A stretch of 64,000 nucleotides of DNA from Buchnera aphidicola (Cinara strobi) (GTDB lineage: Bacteria > Pseudomonadota > Gammaproteobacteria > Enterobacterales > Enterobacteriaceae): NCBI RefSeq assembly GCF_900560745.1, contig NZ_LR025085.1, positions 372,001 to 436,000 on the forward strand. Direction: 5' to 3'. The notes under the pieces are model-generated. The model worked only from the letters and a program-made list of their open reading frames with translations, had not been told where the DNA came from and did not search any database. This document shows positions 12,289 through 24,139 of the stretch, piece after piece; position 1 is the first letter of the stretch; each line of letters opens with the position of its first letter. A program made the position numbers and the translations under genes.

Positions 12289-12681
12289 TTAATTGACATA
12301 ACATATAACTTCCCCGCCTAAACCTTTTTCTCTAGCAATACGATCTGTCATAACACCTCTAGAAGTAGATATAACTGCAATACCTAAATAATTCATAACA
12401 ACCGGTATAGTATTTTTTTTACAATATTTTCGTAAACTAGGACGACTTGCTCTAGAAATATTCTCAATAACAGCTTGTCCATTAAAATATTTTAAAAAAA
12501 CTTTTAATGTCCAATTATCATTTTTTTTAATCTGATAATTATAAACATATCCCTCATATTTTAATACTCTAATAATATTTTCTTTTATTTTAGAGAATGG
12601 AACAATAATATAGATTTTATTTGCACGCTGACCATTACGAATACAAGTCAACATATCTGCTATTGGATCTTGCATACTCAT
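12289..12681 (-). CDS. rpsH: 30S ribosomal protein S8
   Basis: S8 is a primary 16S binder and, in E. coli, the translational repressor of the spc operon. The ATG at 12681 gives [12 protein letters not shown] and 130 residues, identical in length to E. coli, with AGAGG upstream. A GTG two codons earlier is not needed. The C-terminal [21 protein letters not shown] block, which binds helix 21, is conserved. Confidence 0.97.
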   Translation of the reverse strand: MSMQDPIADMLTCIRNGQRANKIYIIVPFSKIKENIIRVLKYEGYVYNYQIKKNDNWTLKVFLKYFNGQAVIENISRASRPSLRKYCKKNTIPVVMNYLGIAVISTSRGVMTDRIAREKGLGGEVICYVN

Positions 12682-12735
12682 AAACACATAACCTCTTTAA
12701 TCAAATTAAAAATGTAATATAAAAATTTTAAATAA

Positions 12736-13041
12736 TTACCAACTAGCTTTAGTTAAACCTGGAATTTCACCTCTCATTGCAGCTTCTCTTAACTTGATTC
12801 GACTCAATCCAAATTTACGTAAAAAAGCATGAGGACGCCCCGTTTGTCGGCAACGATTTCGTTGTCTAGAAGGACTAGAATCTCGAGGAAAAGTTTGAAG
12901 TTTTAACATTGCTTCCCAACGATCTTTATCAGAAGAAGATGGAGAATTTATAATTTTTTTTAATTTCAATCTTATTGAATAATATTTCAATGCTAATTTT
13001 ATTCTTTTAATTTCTCGAGCCTTCATGGATTGTTTAGCCAT
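12736..13041 (-). CDS. rpsN: 30S ribosomal protein S14
   Basis: S14 belongs to the head of the 30S subunit. The 101 residues equal E. coli S14 and end in the universal [35 protein letters not shown] and PGLTKASW blocks. It is the long zinc-free form, since the CxxC pairs are absent. It lies between rplE and rpsH. Confidence 0.98.
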   Translation of the reverse strand: MAKQSMKAREIKRIKLALKYYSIRLKLKKIINSPSSSDKDRWEAMLKLQTFPRDSSPSRQRNRCRQTGRPHAFLRKFGLSRIKLREAAMRGEIPGLTKASW

Positions 13042-13060
13042 ACTATTGACCTTAATAATT

Positions 13061-13600
13061 TTATTTTTGAAAAGGGAAATTAAACTCAGTTAAAAGATAT
13101 CGACTTTCTTTATCAGAATTAGCTGTAGTAGTAATAGTGATATTCATGCCTCTAATAGAATCAATAGCTTCATAATTAATTTCAGGAAAAATAATCTGTT
13201 CACGAATCCCTAAACTATAATTACCTCTACCATCAAAAGACTTATTTGACATACCTCTAAAATCACGTATCCGAGGAATGGCAATAGTAATCAGTTTATC
13301 AAAAAAATCCCATTTTCTTTTTCCTCTTAATGTTACTTTACATCCTATTGGATAACCTTTACGAATTTTAAAATTAGCAATAGATTTTTTAGCAACTGTA
13401 ATAACTGGTTTTTGACCAGAAATCTGAGTTAAATCATTCATAGCATAACTTAATACTTTTTTATCAGTTATAGATTTCCCTACACCCATATTTAAAGTAA
13501 TTTTATCAAGTTTAGGGACAGCCATAATAGTAGAATAATTAAATTGATTAATTAAACGCGGGATAACCTGATTAATATAATAACGATATAACCTAGACAT
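13061..13600 (-). CDS. rplE: 50S ribosomal protein L5
   Basis: L5 binds 5S rRNA and contacts the P-site tRNA elbow. The 179 residues match the E. coli length exactly. [50 protein letters not shown] and the EINYE/RGMNITI tail are all present. It lies between rplX and rpsN in the spc operon. Confidence 0.98.
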   Translation of the reverse strand: MSRLYRYYINQVIPRLINQFNYSTIMAVPKLDKITLNMGVGKSITDKKVLSYAMNDLTQISGQKPVITVAKKSIANFKIRKGYPIGCKVTLRGKRKWDFFDKLITIAIPRIRDFRGMSNKSFDGRGNYSLGIREQIIFPEINYEAIDSIRGMNITITTTANSDKESRYLLTEFNFPFQK

Positions 13601-13615
13601 AAAATTTTCCTATAG

Positions 13616-13933
13616 TTACTTTAATAATTCTTTATTAGATTTAAAACGACGTATTTTTTTTCCAGAATCTAAAAAAAACTCTATTTTGTCCGCTTTATTC
13701 GTTAATTTATTAAAGATAGATAAATTAGATAGTTGAATAGGTAATTCTTTTTCAATAATTCCTCCCATTTGATTTCTATCAGGGATGGATTTTTGATGTT
13801 TTTTCACTATATTTATACCTGAAACTATGGCAGTATTTTTATTTCGATATATTTTTCTTACTACACCAGTTTTACCTTTATCTTTTCCAGTCAAAACTAT
13901 AACTAGATCATTTGCATGTATTTTATAAGCCAT
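13616..13933 (-). CDS. rplX: 50S ribosomal protein L24
   Basis: L24 is one of two assembly initiators of the 50S. The KOW motif VIVLTGKDKGKTG lies at residues 11-23, followed by the GINIVKKHQKS segment. The length of 105 matches E. coli (104). It lies 18 nt after rplN and 15 nt before rplE. Confidence 0.98.
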   Translation of the reverse strand: MAYKIHANDLVIVLTGKDKGKTGVVRKIYRNKNTAIVSGINIVKKHQKSIPDRNQMGGIIEKELPIQLSNLSIFNKLTNKADKIEFFLDSGKKIRRFKSNKELLK

Positions 13934-13951
13934 ATTTTTTCCTTTCTTATT

Positions 13952-14323
13952 TTATAAAACTTCAGGAGCTAAAGATATAATTTTCATAAAAGAATCTGTT
14001 CGTAATTCTCTAGTAACAGGACCAAAAATACGTGTACCAATAGGTTGATCAGTAGTATCATTTAAAATAACACATGAATTATTATCAAAACAAATCATCG
14101 AACCATCTATTCTTCGAATACCTTTTTTAGTACGAACAATTACAGCCCTTAAAACATCACCTTTTTTTACTTTACCCCGAGGGGCAGCTTCTTTAACAGC
14201 TACTTTAATGATATCACCAATTCTAGCATATCGCTTACGAGAACCTCCTAAAACTTTAATACACATAACAATCCGAGCTCCTGAATTATCAGCAACTTGT
14301 AAAACACTCTGAACTTGAATCAT
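13952..14323 (-). CDS. rplN: 50S ribosomal protein L14
   Basis: L14 sits at the 30S interface beside L19. The 123 residues match E. coli, with [16 protein letters not shown] at the start, [22 protein letters not shown], and the C-terminal [10 protein letters not shown]. It is the first gene of the spc operon. The 137-nt spacer upstream of it, after rpsQ, is the widest gap inside the ribosomal block and probably holds the spc promoter. Confidence 0.98.
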   Translation of the reverse strand: MIQVQSVLQVADNSGARIVMCIKVLGGSRKRYARIGDIIKVAVKEAAPRGKVKKGDVLRAVIVRTKKGIRRIDGSMICFDNNSCVILNDTTDQPIGTRIFGPVTRELRTDSFMKIISLAPEVL

Positions 14324-14423
14324 ATAAAAAACCTTTTATTTAATATGTATTATTAAGACTATTAAGCATATAAAAAATCTTTAATTATTAAAACATCTAA
14401 TAGAAGACATGAAAAAAATCACT

Positions 14424-14452
14424 ATTTAATTATCATGCCTCCTACCTATCAA
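14424..14452 (-). promoter_or_regulatory. Candidate spc-operon promoter upstream of rplN
   Basis: On the minus strand TTGATA (14447-14452) is followed after exactly 17 nt by TTAAAT (14424-14429), in the gap between rpsQ and rplN where E. coli has its spc promoter. Both boxes are imperfect and the region is AT-rich, so this is a position-supported guess. Confidence 0.35.
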
Positions 14453-14460
14453 GGTATAAA

Positions 14461-14718
14461 TTATTTAATTACAGATTTTTCTAAAATACTTAATAAGGTC
14501 CACGATTTAGTTTTAGAAATCGGCTTAGATTCGCAAATTTCTACTAAATCACCAACATTACTAATATTATTTTCATCATGAACACAGAATTTTGTTCTTT
14601 TTTTTATAAATTTTCCATAAATAGGATGTTTAACTCTACGATTAACAATAACAATAATAGATTTATTCATTTTATTGCTCTTAACATAACCGTGTAAAAT
14701 ATTTTTTTTTTCATTCAT
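14461..14718 (-). CDS. rpsQ: 30S ribosomal protein S17
   Basis: S17 is an early 16S binder with an OB fold. The 85 residues (E. coli 84) have [16 protein letters not shown], the [16 protein letters not shown] segment and a conserved [18 protein letters not shown] stretch. Its start overlaps the rpmC stop by 4 nt (ATGA), so translational coupling is likely. It closes the S10 operon. Confidence 0.98.
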   Translation of the reverse strand: MNEKKNILHGYVKSNKMNKSIIVIVNRRVKHPIYGKFIKKRTKFCVHDENNISNVGDLVEICESKPISKTKSWTLLSILEKSVIK

Positions 14719-14912
14719 AATTCATTACTTATCCGATCTATTAACAAAGTTTTAATACAAGCAATTTTTTTTCTTACCTGTCGTATTAAATGAGTCTTCT
14801 TCAATTTTCCAGACGCTAACTGAAGTCGAATATTAAACTGTTCTTTTAATAAATTTATTAATTGATTTTTTAAATTTTCTTTATTAATACTTTTTTTTCG
14901 TATGATTCGCAT
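14715..14912 (-). CDS. rpmC: 50S ribosomal protein L29
   Basis: L29 is a small helical hairpin protein at the tunnel exit next to L23, near where trigger factor and SRP dock. The 65 residues (E. coli 63) keep [32 protein letters not shown], of which only the LxxQFNxRxQxASGxL pattern is quoted as diagnostic. It starts 2 nt after rplP and overlaps rpsQ by 4 nt. Confidence 0.97.
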   Translation of the reverse strand: MRIIRKKSINKENLKNQLINLLKEQFNIRLQLASGKLKKTHLIRQVRKKIACIKTLLIDRISNEL

Positions 14913-14914
14913 AA

Positions 14915-15325
14915 TTACATCATCCTTCGAAATACAAAAGTAGTTTTAATAGGCAATTTCGAAGAAGCTAATTTAAAGGCAGATCGACACTCTTCTTCAG
15001 ATATACCTTCAATTTCATATAATATTTTTCCTGGTTGAACTAAAGCAACCCAATATTCTACATTACCTTTACCCTTTCCCATTCGCACTTCTAAAGGTTT
15101 TTGCGTAATTGGTTTATCTGGGAAAATACGAATCCACATTCTCCCTTGTCTTTTTACTGATCTAGTAATAGTTCTACGCGCAGATTCAATTTGTCTAGAA
15201 GTTAATCGACCACGGCCAATAGCTTTTAAACCATATGCACCAAAACTAACTTTATTATCTAGTGATAAACCTCGATTCTTTCCTTTATGCATTTTACGAA
15301 ATTTTGTTCGTTTTGGTTGCAACAT
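14915..15325 (-). CDS. rplP: 50S ribosomal protein L16
   Basis: L16 organises the A site and peptidyl-transferase environment. The 136 residues equal E. coli. [56 protein letters not shown] and a [10 protein letters not shown] segment are present. It sits between rpsC and rpmC in the S10 operon. Confidence 0.98.
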   Translation of the reverse strand: MLQPKRTKFRKMHKGKNRGLSLDNKVSFGAYGLKAIGRGRLTSRQIESARRTITRSVKRQGRMWIRIFPDKPITQKPLEVRMGKGKGNVEYWVALVQPGKILYEIEGISEEECRSAFKLASSKLPIKTTFVFRRMM

Positions 15326-15344
15326 ATATTTAAATCTCCATTAT

Positions 15345-16049
15345 TTATCTTCTATATTTTCGAGAATTCTTTTTCACTAAACCAAAAACTTTTTTCTCAC
15401 TGCTATGAGATAAAACCATCCCCCCTAAAACTTCACCCTTAAAAATCCATACCTTAATACCAATAATACCATATGTAGTATGAGCTTCCGCCGTATTATA
15501 TTCAATATCTGCTCTTAAAGTATGCAAAGGAACTCTTCCTTCTCTATACCACTCTCTTCTAGCAATTTCTACTCCCCCTAAACGACCACTAACTTCTACC
15601 TTAATACCTTTTGCCCCCTGACGCATAGCATTTTGAACAGAACGCTTCATTGCTCTTCGAAACATAATTCTTCTTTCTAACTGAGAAGCTATATTATCAG
15701 CCACTAATTTAGCATCTAATTCTGGCTTACGAATTTCAGAAATGTTTATTTGGGCCGAAACCCCCATTAAATTAGAAATTTCTATACGCAACTTATCAAC
15801 ATCTTCTCCCTTTTTACCAATGACAATACCAGGCCTGGCAGTATGTATTGTTATTCTAACGCTTTTAGATAATCTCTCAATAACTACCCTAGATATCGAT
15901 GCTTTTACTAATTTTTTCATTATAAATCGACGTACTTTAAAATCACTATCGATATAGTTAGAAAATTCTTTTTTACTAGCAAACCAAATAGAATTCCATG
16001 ACTTAATAATTCCTAAGCGCATTCCATTAGGATGTACTTTTTGACCCAT
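15345..16049 (-). CDS. rpsC: 30S ribosomal protein S3
   Basis: S3 forms part of the mRNA entry tunnel and its helicase. The 234 residues (E. coli 233) have [14 protein letters not shown], the KH domain with [17 protein letters not shown], and the C-domain with [18 protein letters not shown] strong AAGGAGGG ribosome site precedes the ATG. The first 23 nt overlap the extended end of rplV, so that site lies inside the rplV coding region. Confidence 0.98.
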   Translation of the reverse strand: MGQKVHPNGMRLGIIKSWNSIWFASKKEFSNYIDSDFKVRRFIMKKLVKASISRVVIERLSKSVRITIHTARPGIVIGKKGEDVDKLRIEISNLMGVSAQINISEIRKPELDAKLVADNIASQLERRIMFRRAMKRSVQNAMRQGAKGIKVEVSGRLGGVEIARREWYREGRVPLHTLRADIEYNTAEAHTTYGIIGIKVWIFKGEVLGGMVLSHSSEKKVFGLVKKNSRKYRR

Positions 16050-16398
16050 TTCGACCCTCCTTATAAATAAGTTCAGATAAAATAACAGTAATATGACTTG
16101 TACGTTTTAAAATACGATCTGCTCTACCTTTTGCTCGAGGCATCATACGTTTCATACTACTTCCACTATTCACAAAGATTTTTGAAATAATCAAACTTTG
16201 TACATCACAACCATAATTATGCTCTGCATTTGATAATGCAGATTTCAATAACTTTTTAACTAAAATAGCAGACTTCTTATTAAGACTAGCTAGTATTTGA
16301 AATGCTGATAATACTTTTTTTCCTCGAATAAGATTGACTACTATACGTATTTTTTGAGCTGAAGAACGAATTTGATTATACTTAGCTAATATATCCAT
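16027..16398 (-). CDS. rplV: 50S ribosomal protein L22, with C-terminal extension
   Basis: L22 lines the exit-tunnel constriction and is an early assembly protein. The conserved core includes [40 protein letters not shown] and [12 protein letters not shown]. coli L22 ends about there at 110 residues. Here reading continues for roughly a dozen further codons ([14 protein letters not shown]) and overlaps rpsC by 23 nt. Loss of the ancestral stop is the simplest explanation. Confidence 0.97.
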   Translation of the reverse strand: MDILAKYNQIRSSAQKIRIVVNLIRGKKVLSAFQILASLNKKSAILVKKLLKSALSNAEHNYGCDVQSLIISKIFVNSGSSMKRMMPRAKGRADRILKRTSHITVILSELIYKEGRNGSKSTS

Positions 16399-16417
16399 GT
16401 TATATGTCCTTATAATT

Positions 16418-16702
16418 TTACTTAACTGGTTTTTTAATCTTTTTATCTGCAGTATGTCCTCGATAAGTTCGAGTCACAGCAAATTCTCCTAACTTATGAC
16501 CAACCATTTCTTCCATAATAAATACCGGAATATGTTGACGACCATTATGAACCAATATCGTTAAACCAATCATATTAGGAAAAATAGTAGAACGTCTAGA
16601 CCAAGTACGAATAGGTTTTTTTTTTTCTTCTTTTACAACTATTTTAACCTTATTTAATAAATGAACATCAATAAAAGGACCTTTTTTAATAGAGCGCGGC
16701 AT
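16418..16702 (-). CDS. rpsS: 30S ribosomal protein S19
   Basis: S19 is in the 30S head next to S13. The 94 residues (E. coli 92) begin [16 protein letters not shown] and contain [25 protein letters not shown] and [16 protein letters not shown]. It lies between rplB and rplV in the S10 operon. Confidence 0.98.
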   Translation of the reverse strand: MPRSIKKGPFIDVHLLNKVKIVVKEEKKKPIRTWSRRSTIFPNMIGLTILVHNGRQHIPVFIMEEMVGHKLGEFAVTRTYRGHTADKKIKKPVK

Positions 16703-16726
16703 ATACTTCTTATCCTATATAAATAA

Positions 16727-17548
16727 TTATTTGTTTCTATGACGTATGATAAACCTTTCAGTTCTTTTATTTTTTCTAGTTTTCTTACCTTTTGTTTTTA
16801 AACCCCAAGGACTAACTGGATGTTTACCAAAATTTCTACCTTCACCACCACCGTGAGGATGATCTACAGGATTCATCGCAGTTCCTCTAACAGTAGGTTT
16901 AATACCACATCTTCGTTTAGCACCTGCTTTACCTAAAACTCGTAACATATGTTCTGAATTCCCAACTTCTCCTATTGTTGCTCGACACTGTATATGAATT
17001 TTTCTTAACTCTCCCGAACGTAATCGTACAATTACATAATTCTTTTCTTTAGAAATCAATTGAGCATAATTTCCAGCTGATCTTGAAATTTGACCACCTT
17101 TTCCTGGTCTCATTTCAATATTATGAATTATAGTTCCAATAGGAATATTTTTTAATAATAAAGAATTACCTAATTTAATTGGAACAATATTTCCTGATTC
17201 TATAATATCACCAATTTGAATTCCCTTAGGCTCTAATATATAACTTCTACTTCCATCACGATATAATATTAATACAATATTTGATGAACGATTAGGATCA
17301 TATTCAATTCGTTTAACGACTGCTTTAATATCATCTTTCTGTCTCTTAAAATCAATACAACGATATAATCTTTTATGCCCTCCACCTATATGACGAGTTG
17401 TAATTCGACCAAAATTATTACGCCCTCCAGTTTTTACTTTTTTTTGTAATAATGGCATATAAGGTCGGCCTTTATATAAATGCGGATGAACAACTTTTAT
17501 TACATGACGTCTACCCGGAGATGTTGGTTTACACCGTATAATTGCCAC
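16727..17548 (-). CDS. rplB: 50S ribosomal protein L2
   Basis: L2 is the most conserved 50S protein and is needed for subunit association and peptidyl transfer. The 273 residues equal E. coli. [19 protein letters not shown], the [13 protein letters not shown]-fold region, and the functional C-domain [17 protein letters not shown], which includes the essential His, are intact. It lies between rplW and rpsS. Confidence 0.99.
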   Translation of the reverse strand: MAIIRCKPTSPGRRHVIKVVHPHLYKGRPYMPLLQKKVKTGGRNNFGRITTRHIGGGHKRLYRCIDFKRQKDDIKAVVKRIEYDPNRSSNIVLILYRDGSRSYILEPKGIQIGDIIESGNIVPIKLGNSLLLKNIPIGTIIHNIEMRPGKGGQISRSAGNYAQLISKEKNYVIVRLRSGELRKIHIQCRATIGEVGNSEHMLRVLGKAGAKRRCGIKPTVRGTAMNPVDHPHGGGEGRNFGKHPVSPWGLKTKGKKTRKNKRTERFIIRHRNK

Positions 17549-17573
17549 ATCAACTCCTTATTATTCTTTTTTA

Positions 17574-17879
17574 TTATCTATCCGAAGAACCTAAAAACTC
17601 TAGATTTTGATCAGACTGTAAAATAACATATGCTTTTTTCCAATCACTACGCTGGAATATTTTGTTTTTTTGACGTTTTTTTTTACCTTTTACTATCAAA
17701 GTATTAATTTTATACACTTGAACTTGAAAAATTTTTTCAATAGCTAATTTAATTTCACTCTTTTTAGCATCTTTTAATACTTTTACTACAACAGTATTAT
17801 TTTTTTTCATATGACTTGATGTTTTTTCAGAAACATATGGCGATAATAGTATTTTTAATAATCTCTCTTTCAGAATCAT
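17574..17879 (-). CDS. rplW: 50S ribosomal protein L23
   Basis: L23 forms the tunnel-exit docking site for trigger factor and SRP. The 101 residues (E. coli 100) have [24 protein letters not shown], of which SEKT is the hallmark, and a [18 protein letters not shown] segment. Its ATG overlaps the rplD stop by 4 nt, so coupled translation is expected. Confidence 0.97.
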   Translation of the reverse strand: MILKERLLKILLSPYVSEKTSSHMKKNNTVVVKVLKDAKKSEIKLAIEKIFQVQVYKINTLIVKGKKKRQKNKIFQRSDWKKAYVILQSDQNLEFLGSSDR

Positions 17880-18481
17880 TGAAACATCACCTCAATTTTC
17901 TTGATTGCCGGGATAGTAATTAAAATATGATTATATGATATTAAACTAACCGGATTAATAGAATCAACACTTAAAACACTAATCTTATACAGATTTCTTG
18001 AGGCATAGAATAAATAATCATGTATAACATCAACAACAATTAAAACATTTTTTAAATTTATTAAATTTAACTTTTCTAATAATATTTTTGTTTTTGGCTT
18101 AGAAATTGAAAAATCTTTAAAAAAAAATAAACGATTTTGTCGCATTAATTCAGAAAAAATACTTCGCATTGCTCCTCGATACATTTTTTTATTAATTTTA
18201 GGACAATAATTTTTCGGCTTAGCTGCAAAAGTAACTCCTCCAGATCTCCAAATAGGACTTCGTAAAGAACCAGCACGAGCTCTACCTGTCCCTTTTTGTC
18301 TCCATGGTTTTTTTCCAGAACCAGATACTTCAGATCTACTTTTTTGAGCTTTACTGCCTTGTCTTTTACGAGCTAAATAAGAAACTACCGCCTGATGTAC
18401 TAGAGCTTCATTAAAATCTGAACTAAATAATGATTTAGAAGAAAAATATGTTTTTTCTGAATCCTGTAACGTTAATTCCAT
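17876..18481 (-). CDS. rplD: 50S ribosomal protein L4
   Basis: L4 reaches into the exit tunnel. In E. coli it also represses its own S10 operon by attenuation and translational block. The 201 residues equal E. coli. The basic loop [19 protein letters not shown] and the [12 protein letters not shown] motif, followed by [10 protein letters not shown], are conserved. The C-terminal half is more diverged. It overlaps rplW by 4 nt. Confidence 0.98.
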   Translation of the reverse strand: MELTLQDSEKTYFSSKSLFSSDFNEALVHQAVVSYLARKRQGSKAQKSRSEVSGSGKKPWRQKGTGRARAGSLRSPIWRSGGVTFAAKPKNYCPKINKKMYRGAMRSIFSELMRQNRLFFFKDFSISKPKTKILLEKLNLINLKNVLIVVDVIHDYLFYASRNLYKISVLSVDSINPVSLISYNHILITIPAIKKIEVMFQ

Positions 18482-18495
18482 TTTTATTTCTACCT

Positions 18496-19128
18496 TTATT
18501 TTAATTTAACAGCAGGTTTTAATAATATATAATTACCTATACAACCAGGAACAGACCCCTTAATTAAAACAATCTTTTTTATCTCATCTACTTTAATAAT
18601 ACTCAAGTTTTGCACAGTAACACGAACAAAACCCAAGTGACCCGACATTTTTTTTCCTTTAAAAACATGACCTGGAGTTTGATTTTGCCCTATAGAACCA
18701 GGAGCACGATGAGATAAAGAATTTCCATGCGTAGCATCTTGCATACTGAAATTCCAGCGCTTAACTGTACCTGAAAATCCTTTTCCCTTAGAAATCCCGG
18801 TTATATCTACCTTTTTAATATTTCGAAATAATTTTATAGTTATTTTTTGACCCACTTTAAATTGAGATAAATTTTCATATTTAAATTCCCATAAACCTCT
18901 TCCAACTGGAGTATTAGATTTCAAAAAATGACCTTTTTCTGATCTCAGTGCTCTATTTTTTTTTTTAATTCCAGTAGTTACTTGAATAGCATTATATCGA
19001 TCAATTGCCAATGATTTAACTTGTACAATCGTATTATCTTCAACCTGAATAACAGTAACTGGAATAGATATACTATTATCGGAAAAAATACTTGTCATTC
19101 CTAATTTCTTACCAACTAAACCTATCAT
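18496..19128 (-). CDS. rplC: 50S ribosomal protein L3
   Basis: L3 is one of two primary 50S assembly initiators. The 210 residues (E. coli 209) start [15 protein letters not shown] and carry [14 protein letters not shown], the tip loop with [15 protein letters not shown] (including the Gln that is N5-methylated in E. coli), and GKKMSGHLG. It lies 52 nt after rpsJ and 14 nt before rplD. Confidence 0.98.
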   Translation of the reverse strand: MIGLVGKKLGMTSIFSDNSISIPVTVIQVEDNTIVQVKSLAIDRYNAIQVTTGIKKKNRALRSEKGHFLKSNTPVGRGLWEFKYENLSQFKVGQKITIKLFRNIKKVDITGISKGKGFSGTVKRWNFSMQDATHGNSLSHRAPGSIGQNQTPGHVFKGKKMSGHLGFVRVTVQNLSIIKVDEIKKIVLIKGSVPGCIGNYILLKPAVKLK

Positions 19129-19180
19129 GAAATATTTTACCTTTATAAGTTAACAACTAGCTCAATATTATATACCTAAT

Positions 19181-19564
<384 letters not shown>

Positions 19565-19665
19565 TTAACCATGAAAAATAATGAATTAAAATTATATTAA
19601 TAAAATAATTAACAATTAGTGATTATTAAAAATGTACTATAAAAAAATATGCCAAGAAAAGAGAA

Positions 19666-19694
19666 TAATTACTCTATTCTTGACAAAATGTCAA
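19666..19694 (-). promoter_or_regulatory. S10-operon promoter with palindromic -35 region
   Basis: On the minus strand a perfect TTGACA (19689-19694) is followed after 17 nt by TAATTA (19666-19671), just past the tufA stop. The -35 box is half of a perfect TTGACA-3-TGTCAA palindrome at 19680-19694, so an identical -35 also faces the plus strand, where TATAAT follows after 19 nt. A start near 19660 would give rpsJ a leader of about 165 nt, similar to the E. coli S10 leader. Confidence 0.6.
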
Positions 19695-19726
19695 AATATT
19701 GATGTATAATAAAATTTATATTATCA

Positions 19727-20911
19727 TTATGCAATCACTTTTGTAACTACTCCGGCTCCTACAGTACGACCTCCTTCTCGAATTGCAAATCGTAAACCTT
19801 CAGCCATAGCTATAGGATGAATTAATGTAACAACCATTTTTATGTTATCACCAGGCATTACCATTTCAATATTTTCAGGTAATTCAATAGATCCGGTTAC
19901 ATCAGTAGTTCGAAAATAAAATTGAGGACGATAACCTTTAAAAAATGGAGTATGTCGACCTCCTTCCTCCTTAGATAAAACATAAACTTCTGATTCAAAC
20001 TTTAAATGAGGATGAATAGTTCCAGGTTTTGCAAGAACCTGCCCCCTCTCAATATCATCGCGTTTTGTACCTCTTAATAAAATTCCAACATTTTCTCCAG
20101 CTCTACCTTCATCTAATAATTTTCGAAACATCTCAACGCCAGTACAAATAGTTTTAGTAGTATTTTTAATACCAACTATCTCTACCTCTTCTCCAACTTT
20201 TAATACACCACGTTCAATACGACCTGTTACTACTGTCCCTCTACCAGAAATAGAAAAAACATCTTCAATGGGCAATAAAAACGGTTCATCAATTGCTCTT
20301 ACAGGAATTGGAATATAATTATCTAAATAATTAGATAATTCAATAATTTTATCTTCCCAAATTTTTTCTCCTTCTAATGCTTTTAAAGCAGATCCTCTCA
20401 CAATTGGAATATCATCACCAGGGAAATCATACTGAGTTAATAAATCACGAACTTCCATTTCCACTAATTCTAACAATTCATCATCATCCACCATATCACA
20501 TTTATTTAAAAAAACGACAATATTAGGAACACCAACCTGTCTCCCTAAAAGGATATGTTCTCTAGTTTGAGGCATCGGTCCATCAGTAGCAGCAACTACT
20601 AAAATTGCTCCATCCATTTGAGCAGCTCCAGTAATCATATTTTTTATATAATCAGCATGTCCGGGGCAATCAACGTGCGCATAATGACGCAATGTTGTAT
20701 CATATTCCACATGAGAGGTATTAATAGTAATACCTCGAGCTTTTTCTTCTGGAGCATTATCAATTTGCTCAAATGCACAAGCAGTTCCCCCAAAACGTTT
20801 TGATAAAACGGTAGTTATTGCTGCTGTCAGGGTAGTTTTACCGTGATCTACATGACCAATAGTACCAACATTAATATGTGGCTTGGATCTATTAAATTTT
20901 TCTTTTGACAT
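19727..20911 (-). CDS. tuf: Elongation factor Tu
   Basis: EF-Tu carries aminoacyl-tRNA to the ribosome as a GTPase. The 394 residues match E. coli. The G domain has GHVDHGKT at 19-26, [12 protein letters not shown] in switch I, DCPGHADY (switch II) and NKCDM. The two beta-barrel domains follow, with [12 protein letters not shown] and EGGRHTPFF. It is the last gene of rpsL-rpsG-fusA-tuf, 73 nt after fusA. Confidence 0.99.
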   Translation of the reverse strand: MSKEKFNRSKPHINVGTIGHVDHGKTTLTAAITTVLSKRFGGTACAFEQIDNAPEEKARGITINTSHVEYDTTLRHYAHVDCPGHADYIKNMITGAAQMDGAILVVAATDGPMPQTREHILLGRQVGVPNIVVFLNKCDMVDDDELLELVEMEVRDLLTQYDFPGDDIPIVRGSALKALEGEKIWEDKIIELSNYLDNYIPIPVRAIDEPFLLPIEDVFSISGRGTVVTGRIERGVLKVGEEVEIVGIKNTTKTICTGVEMFRKLLDEGRAGENVGILLRGTKRDDIERGQVLAKPGTIHPHLKFESEVYVLSKEEGGRHTPFFKGYRPQFYFRTTDVTGSIELPENIEMVMPGDNIKMVVTLIHPIAMAEGLRFAIREGGRTVGAGVVTKVIA

Positions 20912-20984
20912 AAAAAATTCCTTTATTTTTATTGTTTGATATAAACTGTATTATAAAAAATATTATATTTTTAATAAATTTAAA

Positions 20985-23090
20985 TTATCGATTAGAGATA
21001 ATAGTATCACAAATTATACCTGGTGCTTCAGTATACTTCATAAATTCCATGGAATAAGATGCTCTACCTTGTGTTTGAGAACGTAAATCTGTAGCATACC
21101 CAAACATTTCAGATAACGGAACATGAGCTTTTATATTCTTTCCGCCCAGCATATCATCAATCATTCCGTCAATAATACCTCGACGTCGATTAATATCACC
21201 AATTACATCACCCATATATTCTTCAGGAGTTTCTATTTCTACTTTCATAATCGGTTCTAATAAAACTGGTTTAGCTTGTTTAAACGCAGCTTTAAATGCA
21301 TAAGAAGCAGCTAACTTAAAAGCTAATTCCGAAGAATCAACATCATGATAAGAACCATCATGTAAACGCACACCAATATCTACTACAGGGTATCCGGCTA
21401 AAGGACCAGATTTTAATTGTTCTTGAATACCTTTATTAATAGCAGAAATATATTCTCCAGGAATTACTCCACCTTTAATATCATTTACAAATGAATAACC
21501 TATATCACTTCTCTCTAAGGGAAAAATATCTATAACAACATGTCCATATTGACCTCTCCCCCCTGATTGTTTAATATGCTTTCCTTCAATATTTAAAGCT
21601 TTATTTAAAATAGTTTCACGATATGAAACTTGAGGCTTTCCTATATTTGCATCTACTTTAAATTCACGTTTCATGCGATCAATAATAATCTCTAAATGTA
21701 ATTCCCCCATTCCTGCAATAATAGTTTGATTGGACTCATGATCAGTCCATACTCGAAAAGATGGATCTTCCTTTGCTAATCGATTTAAAGCTAATCCCAT
21801 TTTTTCTTGATCCGCTTTAGTTTTTGGCTCTACAGCAATAGAGATGACCGGTTCAGGGAAATCCATTTTCTCTAAAATAATAGGATTATTTATATCACAT
21901 AACGTATCCCCCGTAGTTACATTTTTTAAACCAATAGCCGCAGCAATATCTCCAGAACGTACTTCTTTAATTTCTTCACGTTTATTGGCGTGCATTTGTA
22001 CAATTCGGCCAAATCGTTCTGTATGAGATTTTGTTGAATTTAAAACTATATCACCTGAACGAACAACTCCAGAATAAACGCGAAAAAAAGTTAAATTTCC
22101 TACAAAAGAATCTGATGCGATTTTAAATGCAAGAGCAGAAAAAGATTCTTGATCATTAAATGGTTTACATAAAGAAACAGGAAGTTTTTCTTTCATAAGT
22201 TTTTTTTTTTCACTAATATCTTTAGGAGAAGGTAAATATTCAATAATAGCATCTAATAGAGCTTGAACTCCTTTATTTTTAAAAGCAGATCCACAAGTTA
22301 CTAAAGTTACTTCATTGTTTAAAACTCTTACTCTTAATCCTTCTTTAATTGCTTTTTCCTCAAGAATTTCATTTTTTAAATATTTCTCCATTAATTCATC
22401 ATTCGCTTCAGCGGCAGTTTCAATTAAATACATATGCCACTTTTTTGAAATAGATAATAACTCCTGAGGAATATCATAATATTGAAATGTAACTCCTTGA
22501 TCATTTTCAGACCATTGAATAGCTTTCATTTTTATTAAATCAATAACTCCCTTAAAATTTTCTTCAGAACCAATTGATAACTGAATAGGAACAGCAATCG
22601 TATGTAAACGTGTATGAATCTGATTAACAACTTTTAAAAAATCAGCCCCCATGCGATCCATTTTATTAATAAAAGCAATTCGAGGAACTTTATACTTATT
22701 TGCTTGTCTCCAAACAGTTTCAGACTGCGGCTGTACTCCACCTACAGCACAATAAACCATAACAACCCCATCGAGTATCCGCATAGATCGTTCAACTTCT
22801 ATTGTAAAATCAACATGACCTGGGGTATCAATAATATTAATTCTATGCGGTAAAAATTGTTGAGCCATTCCAGACCAAAAGGTTGTAGTAGCTGCAGAAG
22901 TAATTGTAATACCTCTCTCTTGTTCTTGAACCATCCAGTCCATAGTAGCAGCGCCATCATGAACTTCTCCAATTTTATGATTAACACCAGTATAAAATAA
23001 AATACGTTCTGTTGTAGTGGTTTTACCTGCATCAATATGTGCACTAATACCAATATTTCGATATTGAGTAACCGGAGTTATACGTACCAT
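20985..23090 (-). CDS. fusA: Elongation factor G
   Basis: EF-G drives translocation and, with RRF, ribosome recycling. The 701 residues (E. coli 704) contain [13 protein letters not shown] (P loop), [11 protein letters not shown] (switch I), [14 protein letters not shown] and [10 protein letters not shown] in the G domain. Domain IV follows with [12 protein letters not shown], and domain V last. It lies between rpsG (83 nt) and tuf (73 nt). Confidence 0.99.
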   Translation of the reverse strand: MVRITPVTQYRNIGISAHIDAGKTTTTERILFYTGVNHKIGEVHDGAATMDWMVQEQERGITITSAATTTFWSGMAQQFLPHRINIIDTPGHVDFTIEVERSMRILDGVVMVYCAVGGVQPQSETVWRQANKYKVPRIAFINKMDRMGADFLKVVNQIHTRLHTIAVPIQLSIGSEENFKGVIDLIKMKAIQWSENDQGVTFQYYDIPQELLSISKKWHMYLIETAAEANDELMEKYLKNEILEEKAIKEGLRVRVLNNEVTLVTCGSAFKNKGVQALLDAIIEYLPSPKDISEKKKLMKEKLPVSLCKPFNDQESFSALAFKIASDSFVGNLTFFRVYSGVVRSGDIVLNSTKSHTERFGRIVQMHANKREEIKEVRSGDIAAAIGLKNVTTGDTLCDINNPIILEKMDFPEPVISIAVEPKTKADQEKMGLALNRLAKEDPSFRVWTDHESNQTIIAGMGELHLEIIIDRMKREFKVDANIGKPQVSYRETILNKALNIEGKHIKQSGGRGQYGHVVIDIFPLERSDIGYSFVNDIKGGVIPGEYISAINKGIQEQLKSGPLAGYPVVDIGVRLHDGSYHDVDSSELAFKLAASYAFKAAFKQAKPVLLEPIMKVEIETPEEYMGDVIGDINRRRGIIDGMIDDMLGGKNIKAHVPLSEMFGYATDLRSQTQGRASYSMEFMKYTEAPGIICDTIISNR

Positions 23091-23173
23091 AACTGTCCTC
23101 TTATTAACATCTTTTTAATAAAAATTAAATATATTTTTAAAAAAAACAATGAGAGCTAATTTTATCTTAAATA

Positions 23174-23644
23174 CTACCAACGATAATGCGCAAATGCTTT
23201 ATTTGCATCAGCCATTTTATGTACTTCTTCACGTTTACGTACAGCAGCACCTTTGTTATCCATTGCATCTAATAGTTCATTAGTTAAACGAATAGACATT
23301 GATTTATCAGTTCGATTACGAGCAGCTTCTACTATCCATCTCATTGCTAAAGCATTCCGTCTTATTGGACGAACTTCTACAGGGACTTGATATGTAGAAC
23401 CCCCTACTCTTCGTGATTTTACTTCTACTGCAGGTTTAACATTATCTAATGCCAAAGAAAAAATATCTAATTCATTTTTTCGTATTTTTTCAGATAAAGA
23501 TGATAATGCTGAATAAACAATATTTTCTGCAATAGATTTTTTTCCATCTACCATTAATATATTAATAAATTTTGCTAGTAACTCTGAAGAAAACTTTGGA
23601 TCTGGCAAAATTTTACGCTGTCCTACTATACGACGACGAGGCAT
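23174..23644 (-). CDS. rpsG: 30S ribosomal protein S7
   Basis: S7 nucleates assembly of the 30S head and in E. coli represses the str operon. The 156-residue protein has [42 protein letters not shown] and [19 protein letters not shown] at the C-terminus. It lies 21 nt after rpsL. Confidence 0.98.
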   Translation of the reverse strand: MPRRRIVGQRKILPDPKFSSELLAKFINILMVDGKKSIAENIVYSALSSLSEKIRKNELDIFSLALDNVKPAVEVKSRRVGGSTYQVPVEVRPIRRNALAMRWIVEAARNRTDKSMSIRLTNELLDAMDNKGAAVRKREEVHKMADANKAFAHYRW

Positions 23645-23665
23645 AATTAAATTCCTTTAGAATAT

Positions 23666-24040
23666 TTATACTTTTATTTTTTTAACACCATATTTTGATC
23701 GACCATTTTTTCTATCTTTAACTCCCGAACAATCTAATGAACCACGAACAACATGATATCTAACACCCGGTAAATCCTTAACTCGTCCTCCTCGAATCAA
23801 AATAACAGAATGTTCTTGTAAATTATGACCCTCTCCTCCAATATAAGCTGTAACTTCATAACCATTAGTAAGTCGAACTCTACATACTTTTCTTAACGCA
23901 GAGTTAGGTTTTTTAGGCGTAGTGGTATACACTCGAGTACAGACACCTCTTTTTTGAGGGCACATAGATAAAGCAGGAACATTGCTTTTAACTATTTTTC
24001 GTTTTCTAGAAAAACGTACTAGTTGATTAATTGTCGACAT
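23666..24040 (-). CDS. rpsL: 30S ribosomal protein S12
   Basis: S12 controls decoding accuracy at the A site. The 124 residues equal E. coli. The [18 protein letters not shown] and [13 protein letters not shown] blocks carry wild-type lysines at the usual streptomycin-resistance positions. It opens the str operon, 99 nt after tusB. Confidence 0.98.
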   Translation of the reverse strand: MSTINQLVRFSRKRKIVKSNVPALSMCPQKRGVCTRVYTTTPKKPNSALRKVCRVRLTNGYEVTAYIGGEGHNLQEHSVILIRGGRVKDLPGVRYHVVRGSLDCSGVKDRKNGRSKYGVKKIKV

Positions 24041-24139
24041 ATAAACTCCAAATACTACATTAACGTTAATAATATCAAAAAAATATTACAGAAAAAAAAT
24101 AATTTAATACGAATATTTAATATCTATTAATCTTTAAAA

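Noticed and set aside
14422-14436. Four-codon ATG-to-TAG frame with AGGAGG just before it, upstream of rplN
   Set aside because: The spacing from AGGAGG to ATG is only one base, and such tiny frames are expected by chance.
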